The translations under genes were made by a program, and so were the position numbers. A stretch of 16,980 nt of DNA from JANRKF01 sp964519595. Its GTDB lineage: Bacteria; Pseudomonadota; Alphaproteobacteria; Rickettsiales; SXRF01. The notes beneath the pieces are model-generated. The model made no database searches. It was not told where the DNA came from and saw only the letters and a program-made list of their open reading frames with translations. Shown here piece after piece: positions 12,358-16,980 of the stretch (position 1 is its first letter; each line of letters begins with the position of its first letter). Where the stretch lies: assembly GCA_964519595.1 (NCBI GenBank), contig CAZFJN010000041.1:1-16980 (forward strand). The letters run 5' to 3'.

Positions 12358-12620
12358 AATTTATTACTTACACAAATGCTTGCCTGCGCGATCTTCAGAA
12401 AATTAAGAAACGCGGAAGGGATTTGTCAAAGTTTTATTCCGTGATAGAGTCGTTAGCAAAAGGTGAGCGGCTTGCAGCGAAATATAAGCCGCATCCACTA
12501 AAAGGCAATTGGAAACCAAAGTGGGATTGTCATATAGAACCAGATTGGTTGCTTATTTATGAAGTAACACATGACAGCGTTATGATTTGTCGTACAGGTT
12601 CGCATTCTGATTTATTTTAG
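12354..12620 (+). CDS. yafQ: YafQ-family mRNA interferase toxin
   Basis: Ribosome-dependent endoribonuclease of the RelE superfamily. The 88-aa product keeps the residues known from E. coli YafQ by hand alignment: His47 (HPL), His60 (CHIEPDW), Asp64, Trp65 and His84 in the terminal RTGSHSDLF. So the active site looks intact. It overlaps the antitoxin by four bases and cimA begins only 11 bases after its stop. Only an N-terminal variation in the first 20 residues is seen. Likely active. Confidence 0.93.
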   Translation: MKFITYTNACLRDLQKIKKRGRDLSKFYSVIESLAKGERLAAKYKPHPLKGNWKPKWDCHIEPDWLLIYEVTHDSVMICRTGSHSDLF

Positions 12621-12631
12621 GGTCAGGAATA

Positions 12632-14263
12632 ATGAATAAAAAAACCAAGTTGAATGATCAAAAGCTAAATGATCAGAGTGATTACGTAACTCTTTACGAT
12701 TCGACCTTGCGCGATGGCGCGCAGGCGAGGGGGGTTGATTTTACTCTTGCCGATAAGCAGGCAATCGCACGAGCGCTTGATAAGTTTGGCATTGATTATA
12801 TTGAAGGCGGCTGGCCGGGCGCTAATCCGAATGATGATGCGTTTTTTGCTGAAGCTCCGCCTTTGAAAAAAGCTCGGCTGTCTGCTTTTGGCATGACTCG
12901 CCGCGCCGGACGATCTGCCGCTAATGATCCAGGCCTGGCGGCGCTGCTGGAAAGCGGCGCGCGCTCTATCTGCCTGGTTGGCAAAAGCTGGGAACATCAG
13001 GTTAAATCCGCCTTGGGCATTTCTCCGGCTGAAAATCTGCGGATGATCGAGGAATCAATCGCCTTAGTGGTCAAACGCAAATGCGAGGCGCTTTATGACG
13101 CTGAACATTTTTTCGATGGTTACAAAGCAAATTCCGCTTATGCCTTATCAGCAGTAAAGGCGGCGTTTGATAACGGCGCGCGCTGGATTGTGCTGTGTGA
13201 CACTAACGGCGGCTCGCTGCCTTTTGAAATAGAAGAAATTGTCAGCGCCGTAGTAAAACATATTCCGGGAAAATATCTGGGAATTCACTGTCATAACGAC
13301 ACTGACAACGCCGTTGCCAATTCTTTAGCTGCTGTCCGCGCCGGAGTTCGTCAGGTTCAGGGAACTATCAACGGCATTGGCGAACGCTGCGGTAATGCTA
13401 ATCTTATTTCGATAATTCCTAATCTGCTGCTCAAAATGGGCATGTCAACTGGCGTTACCATCGACAAATTAAAACAACTCACTGCTCTCTCTCGGCTTGT
13501 TGATGAGCGGCTTGGCCGCCTTCCAAATCAACATTCTCCTTATGTCGGCGCGGCGGCTTTCGCTCACAAGGGCGGTTTACACGTCTCGGCAATGAGCAAA
13601 GATAATGCCAGCTATGAACATATCACGCCGGAAATAGTCGGCAATTCGCGCACAATATTAATCTCAGATAAAGCCGGTCGCGCTAATATTCTAAATCGCC
13701 TCGCACAGCTGGGAATTAAATCAATCGCTGATGATGAGATAATAAATTCTCTGGTTGCTGAAGTTAAAGCGCGTGAAAAACAAGGCTATGCTTATGAAGG
13801 CGCGGAAGCCAGCTTTGAAATGCTGGCGCGGCGTAAATTAGGCGAGGTTTTTGATTCATTCCAGATCGCCGGCTATCGTGTCATCGGCGAACGGCGCTAT
13901 AACGCAAAAGGCGCTTTAATCAATATTTCAGAAGCAACTGTAAAATTAATCGTAAATGGCGAGGAATCTATTTCCGCATCAGAAGGCAACGGTCCGGTTA
14001 ACGCCCTTGACGGTGCTTTACGAAAAGGCCTTGCTAAACATTTTCCTAAACTTAAAGATATTCATCTTACTGATTTCAAAGTGCGGATTATTGATTCCAA
14101 TAAAGGAACTGGCGCAATCACACGCGTTACTATCGAATCACGCGATAATAAAGGCAATTCATGGACAACTCTCGGCGTATCAAGCAACTTGACTGATGCC
14201 GCTTTTGATGCGCTTCTTGATTCATATCATTTCATTCTCGATAAAGCATACAAAAATATGTAA
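12632..14263 (+). CDS. cimA: Citramalate synthase
   Basis: Cytosolic enzyme condensing pyruvate with acetyl-CoA to (R)-citramalate, opening the threonine-independent isoleucine route. The 543-aa product has the DRE-TIM barrel signature LYDSTLRDGAQARGV (21-35), the metal site HCHND (219-223), GTINGIGERCGNANL (244-258), and a C-terminal allosteric LeuA dimerisation domain (about 405-540). Length and the sequences LYDAEHFFDGYKAN and HKGGLHVSAM fit CimA rather than LeuA or homocitrate synthase. AGGA at 12625-12628 precedes the ATG closely. The N-terminus carries a tandem KLNDQ-KLNDQ (7-... about residues 6-15), from a 15-bp duplication. The gene follows yafQ by 11 bp, so it may be read from the toxin-antitoxin promoter. 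Its stop codon TAA is the left target duplication of the foldback element behind it. Confidence 0.93.
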   Translation: MNKKTKLNDQKLNDQSDYVTLYDSTLRDGAQARGVDFTLADKQAIARALDKFGIDYIEGGWPGANPNDDAFFAEAPPLKKARLSAFGMTRRAGRSAANDPGLAALLESGARSICLVGKSWEHQVKSALGISPAENLRMIEESIALVVKRKCEALYDAEHFFDGYKANSAYALSAVKAAFDNGARWIVLCDTNGGSLPFEIEEIVSAVVKHIPGKYLGIHCHNDTDNAVANSLAAVRAGVRQVQGTINGIGERCGNANLISIIPNLLLKMGMSTGVTIDKLKQLTALSRLVDERLGRLPNQHSPYVGAAAFAHKGGLHVSAMSKDNASYEHITPEIVGNSRTILISDKAGRANILNRLAQLGIKSIADDEIINSLVAEVKAREKQGYAYEGAEASFEMLARRKLGEVFDSFQIAGYRVIGERRYNAKGALINISEATVKLIVNGEESISASEGNGPVNALDGALRKGLAKHFPKLKDIHLTDFKVRIIDSNKGTGAITRVTIESRDNKGNSWTTLGVSSNLTDAAFDALLDSYHFILDKAYKNM

Positions 14264-14423
14264 GAGTCTGTGACGATTTATCTTTTGAGGGTATTTTTGA
14301 GGGATTTTGGTGATGTTTTAGGAGAAAAACGCAGTTCGTAGTGGTGCTACGGACAAGTTTTTCTCCGACAAACAGCAGCAAAATAACCAAAAAGACACCA
14401 AAATGATAATTCGTCACAGACTC
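14264..14423. mobile_element. MITE-like foldback element inserted at the cimA stop codon
   Basis: A 160-bp non-coding element. The ends GAGTCTGTGACGA (14264-14276) and TCGTCACAGACTC (14411-14423) are a perfect 13-bp terminal inverted repeat; similarity continues inward to about 25 bp with two mismatches. It is flanked by TAA on both sides (14261-14263, 14424-14426), a TNA-type duplication as made by some IS5-family transposases. The interior is also nearly palindromic, with GGAGAAAAAC (14321-14330) facing GTTTTTCTCC (14357-14366) and CGTAG-TGGTG-CTACG at the tip (14337-14351). No reading frame or transposase is present, so it would be moved in trans. As RNA it would fold into a long hairpin that could end cimA transcription. 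Confidence 0.8.
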
Positions 14424-14450
14424 TAAGCAATATGTAAGCCGGAAATTTTT

Positions 14451-15767
14451 ATGAATAACGCGCTGCCTGATTCTGATCACAATACTGCTCATAATCCGCA
14501 TTTGCCGAGAATGATTATGACGCCGCATGGTTATGCACCAAAAGCGCCATTGAATGTTCAGGCTACGGATATTGACCGCATGAGCCTGGTCGGTCTGGTT
14601 CTAATGGCCGCGCAAGGCGTTCCGCATTTTACTCTGGAGTGGGCATCGCGGCGCTTGGCGCTGCCGCAGAGCGTTATTGCTGATCTGGCTGAGGAATTGC
14701 GTAATGATTCGTTGCTGGAAGTGCGCGGACAAAATGAAAATGGCGGTTATCGTTACGCAATTTCCCAACGTGGCCGCGAACAGGCCGATCGTTTCCGTGA
14801 TATTTGCGGCTATATAGGACCTGCTCCGGTTTCGCTGGAAGTATATGGCGCAATGTTGCAATGGCAGCTGGCCAATAGTCCGCAAATAAATCCTCAGCAA
14901 GTAGAAGAAGCGCTATCCGGCCTTACTCTTGATAAATATATCAAGGAAATTGCCGGACTGGCCGTTTCCTCAAAGCGCAGCATGTTTCTTTCCGGCCCGC
15001 CCGGCAATGGAAAAACCTCTCTTGGCCGCCAGCTGCACCGCGTTTTTACTGATGATATCTGGATACCGCATTGTATCGCCGCTGATAATAATATCATCAG
15101 GCTATTTGATACGCACTGCCATGAGGTTGTTCCAACCGCTCCTGAATCCGCGCATCTTATAGATCAGCGCTGGGTTCGTATTCGCAGGCCGCTGATAGTT
15201 GCCGGCGGCGAAATGACCTTGCAGTCGCTTGATCTTGCTTATCATGAAGCTCTGCGCTGTTATGAAGCGCCGCTGCATATGAAAGCCAATGGCGGCACTT
15301 TCCTGATTGATGATTTTGGCCGCCAGCGCCTCGCTCCGGAAGATCTGCTCAATCGCTGGATAATTCCGCTTGAACATGGAATAGATTTTCTGACGCTTCA
15401 TTCCGGACAGAAAATAGAAGTTCCCTTCCTGCTGATGCTGATTATTGCCACTAACCTCAATCCCGAAGATGTAACTGATCCGGCCTTCCTTCGCCGCCTC
15501 GGCTATCGCGTCAGCATCGCCGCGCCTTCTGATGAGCAGTATAAAATAATTTTCAACTCTTATGCCGCCCGTTACAACCTTACAGTCGAACCGAGCCTGA
15601 TAGAAATGCTCATTAACCGCTATAAGGAAACCGCAAAAGAATTACGCAGCTGCGAACCAAGAGACCTGATCGAAAGAACGCTCGATATATGCCGCCATCG
15701 AGGAGAAAAAGAAAGAATAGACCAGGAACTGCTAAACCTAGCCTGGAGAGGCTATTTCGGAACGTAA
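14451..15767 (+). CDS. AAA+ ATPase with N-terminal winged-helix-like region
   Basis: The 438-aa product starts with a polar leader (1-40), then a segment at about 44-115 (LVGLVLMAAQGVPHFTLEWASRR and onward, VIADLAEELRNDSLLEVRG, RYAISQRGREQADRF) that has the shape of a winged-helix domain. The ATPase part has Walker A GPPGNGKTS (182-190), Walker B GTFLIDDFG (282-290), sensor 1 IIATNLNP (331-338) with DPAFLRRLGYRV (343-354) supplying likely arginine finger residues, and a helical lid to the end. It resembles MoxR/AAA_5-type chaperone ATPases in outline. Such predicted ATPases occur in many proteobacteria with no defined role. GGAAA at 14440-14444 may be the ribosome binding site. No obvious partner gene (such as a von Willebrand protein) is beside it. 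Confidence 0.85.
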   Translation: MNNALPDSDHNTAHNPHLPRMIMTPHGYAPKAPLNVQATDIDRMSLVGLVLMAAQGVPHFTLEWASRRLALPQSVIADLAEELRNDSLLEVRGQNENGGYRYAISQRGREQADRFRDICGYIGPAPVSLEVYGAMLQWQLANSPQINPQQVEEALSGLTLDKYIKEIAGLAVSSKRSMFLSGPPGNGKTSLGRQLHRVFTDDIWIPHCIAADNNIIRLFDTHCHEVVPTAPESAHLIDQRWVRIRRPLIVAGGEMTLQSLDLAYHEALRCYEAPLHMKANGGTFLIDDFGRQRLAPEDLLNRWIIPLEHGIDFLTLHSGQKIEVPFLLMLIIATNLNPEDVTDPAFLRRLGYRVSIAAPSDEQYKIIFNSYAARYNLTVEPSLIEMLINRYKETAKELRSCEPRDLIERTLDICRHRGEKERIDQELLNLAWRGYFGT

Positions 15768-15808
15768 CTCTCGAAAATTGCCCAGATTTATTTAATCAAC
15801 TATAAGCC

Positions 15809-16660
15809 TCATTTCTTTCTTATTTTCGCGATTATACGCAGCAGATTGCTAACCGTATCATCGCTGATGCCAAGCCAGCCTTTGAGGCGATTATAGGCCG
15901 AGAGAATTTTCTTATCGAGGAAAATCAGCACTGCTTTGCTGCCATCTTCAGGCCGCGCCTGATAGTTCGTGGCAATTTTCAGCGGCGGTGCGGCTTCTTC
16001 TGTGAAGTAATATAGCGCAATTGAGCGCCGCGTTGTTCCTTCCGGGCAAGTCAGCGGATTAGGATGACCATGGAACGAATCTTTATCAGTATTAAAAATA
16101 ACGCAGCGATTAGCCAGCGGCAGAATCTTTTTAAAACAGTGCTTCATGTCGCGTGTCCATAATTCCAGATGCCCGCCATATTCATCCTGCCAGTTCGGAT
16201 TAAGATACAGCAATACATTCACACGCCGCCGCCATAAGCGATGATGCGGATGCGTGGTGAAATCAGCGTGAATATTCAGAAAACCGCCGCACTCAATCTG
16301 ATGCAGCCCGCCTCCTTCCAGCGCAACATCCGCAATCAGCTTGTCAATTCCGGTCATCTGCGAGAGCCAGGCCACAAATTCCGGCGAATTAAGCGCATCA
16401 ATAATTTCTCTTAAAGGAGTAGGAATTAATTCCCGACGATTCAGCCCGCCTTTTTTTTCATTATAGTGAATGTAATGAATCCAGCCTTCGTCACGAATCG
16501 GCGGAAATTCAGCAATAGCCTTGTTGATAACCGACTGAGTAAGAAAATCATCAATGGCAATATGCGGAAATTCCTCAGCAGAGAGGTAAGAATCACGCCA
16601 CTGCGGAAGATAATCACGCAATCTCTGAGAATCGAGAATAGAACTAAGATCAGAACGCAT
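15809..16660 (-). CDS. 2-oxoglutarate/Fe(II)-dependent oxygenase, prolyl-4-hydroxylase type
   Basis: The 283-aa product matches the 2OG-Fe(II) oxygenase superfamily. The metal triad is visible: His131-x-Asp133 in FLNIHADFTTHP, and a distal histidine (His197 or His199) in DSFHGHPNPL; Arg211/Arg212 in TTRRSIALYYFT would bind 2-oxoglutarate. The core YLNPNWQDEYGGHLELW (152-168) is the usual beta-strand stretch of prolyl-hydroxylase-like members. Residues 1-60 form an N-terminal cap (FPHIAIDDFL), and about 225-283 form a basic helical tail. Substrate is unknown; proteins of this kind modify proteins, lipid-linked groups or small metabolites. No Shine-Dalgarno sequence is visible before the ATG. 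It converges on the AAA+ gene with a 41-bp gap lacking a clear terminator. Confidence 0.87.
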   Translation of the reverse strand: MRSDLSSILDSQRLRDYLPQWRDSYLSAEEFPHIAIDDFLTQSVINKAIAEFPPIRDEGWIHYIHYNEKKGGLNRRELIPTPLREIIDALNSPEFVAWLSQMTGIDKLIADVALEGGGLHQIECGGFLNIHADFTTHPHHRLWRRRVNVLLYLNPNWQDEYGGHLELWTRDMKHCFKKILPLANRCVIFNTDKDSFHGHPNPLTCPEGTTRRSIALYYFTEEAAPPLKIATNYQARPEDGSKAVLIFLDKKILSAYNRLKGWLGISDDTVSNLLRIIAKIRKK

Positions 16661-16794
16661 GAAAAATAACTATTGCAGACCAACCACATTGTAAAGAGAA
16701 AGTGAAAAACAAAACTATCAGCAAAATCGGACATTTTAATGTGCTAATTAACCGGACATATCATGCGCTCGCGACACAATCTATCTATATTTAG

Positions 16795-16824
16795 TTGACA
16801 GCACTTTAAATCTTGCCTGATATT
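16795..16824 (+). promoter_or_regulatory. Possible promoter of tRNA-Leu
   Basis: A perfect TTGACA (16795-16800) is followed after 18 bp by GATATT (16819-16824), four of six matches to TATAAT, about 70 bp before the tRNA. The region also lies upstream of nothing else on this strand. The rest of the spacer 16661-16895 is AT-rich; a weak CTGCT/AGCAG hairpin at about 16874-16888 precedes the tRNA. Nothing else is seen in it. Confidence 0.4.
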
Positions 16825-16895
16825 AAATAAGTTGAAACTTTTCCAGCAAACATCTAAATATCACATTCCAAGCCTGCTGAAAAAGCAGCAAAAAA

Positions 16896-16980
16896 GCCCC
16901 GGTGGTGGAATTGGTAGACGCGCTAGACTCAAAATCTTGTATCCGCAAGGATGTGTCGGTTCGAGTCCGACCCGGGGCAC
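16896..16980 (+). tRNA. tRNA-Leu (anticodon CAA), 3' end cut by the window
   Basis: Class II tRNA with acceptor strands GCCCCGG (16896-16902) and CCGGGGC (16972-16978), D-loop with TTGGTAGAC, an anticodon loop CTCAAAA (16928-16934) giving anticodon CAA at 16930-16932, a long variable arm with a stem TATCC-GCAA-GGATG, and the T-arm GTCGG-TTCGAGT-CCGAC. The anticodon stem CTAGA/TCTTG has one U-U mismatch. The discriminator base is A16979; the window stops after the first C, so an encoded CCA is likely but not fully visible. Confidence 0.95.

Noticed and set aside
15102..15401. Minus-strand reading frames within the AAA+ gene and similar long antisense frames elsewhere
   Set aside because: They lie opposite strongly conserved coding sequence, have no ribosome sites or motifs and are shadows of the real genes.
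15768..15808. Terminator between the AAA+ and oxygenase genes
   Set aside because: No inverted repeat followed by a T-run is visible in the 41-bp gap.
16441..16734. Minus-strand hydrophobic frame overlapping the start of the oxygenase gene
   Set aside because: Shadow of the oxygenase in another frame; it is Leu/Phe-rich through composition and has no start signal.

Overview
The window reads as a piece of an alphaproteobacterial chromosome. The signs are the aa3-type cytochrome oxidase cluster ctaB / small membrane genes / ctaG / ctaE, with proteobacterial-type pgsA, ndk, cutA and cimA. Base composition looks moderately AT-rich by eye. I cannot place the order or genus. Genes are tightly packed, often overlapping by 1-26 bases, and nearly every longer spacer carries short perfect tandem duplications (units of 7-20 bp).

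Layout. (1) 1-1803: heme O synthase (ctaB), two tiny single-helix membrane proteins (54 and 40 aa, the second CoxF-like) and the copper chaperone ctaG. (2) 1804-4870: an interruption of the cox cluster holding an unrecognised 406-aa protein, a gamma-glutamylcyclotransferase-like protein and, on the minus strand, an arsC-aqpS pair (thiol-dependent arsenate reductase plus an aquaglyceroporin resembling arsenite channels). (3) 5056-7236: ctaE (with an extra C-terminal helix), cutA, an exported protein with an internal repeat, and ndk. (4) 7454-9507: cysW-cysA, the sulfate ABC permease/ATPase pair, without cysT or a binding protein in view. (5) 9493-10140: accessory debris. Two inverted arrays of a 7-bp repeat enclose a truncated four-helix-bundle (S23/IVP-family) pseudogene, the whole block is bounded by an 11-bp direct repeat that copies the last codons of cysA, and a truncated Bro-N gene follows. 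(6) 10140-14263: pgsA, a DUF4143-type ATPase, a DinJ/YafQ toxin-antitoxin pair and, 11 bases after the toxin, citramalate synthase (cimA). (7) 14264-14423: a 160-bp foldback MITE-like element that landed in the stop codon of cimA and duplicated TAA. (8) 14451-16980: an AAA+ ATPase with an N-terminal winged-helix-like region, a 2OG-Fe(II) oxygenase and the start of a tRNA-Leu(CAA) gene cut by the window edge.

How the genes fit together: ctaB, coxF-like, ctaG and ctaE serve assembly and structure of cytochrome c oxidase. ArsC would make arsenite that AqpS can let out. CysWA would drive sulfate uptake if a partner permease is encoded elsewhere. CimA feeds threonine-independent isoleucine synthesis. 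The strongest leads for new biology are the heptamer-bounded element behind cysA, the foldback element at the cimA stop, and the repeat that duplicates the aqpS start codon in all three frames. I saw no CRISPR array, transposase gene, rRNA or recognisable riboswitch. All family calls are from reading the translations; no database search was run.
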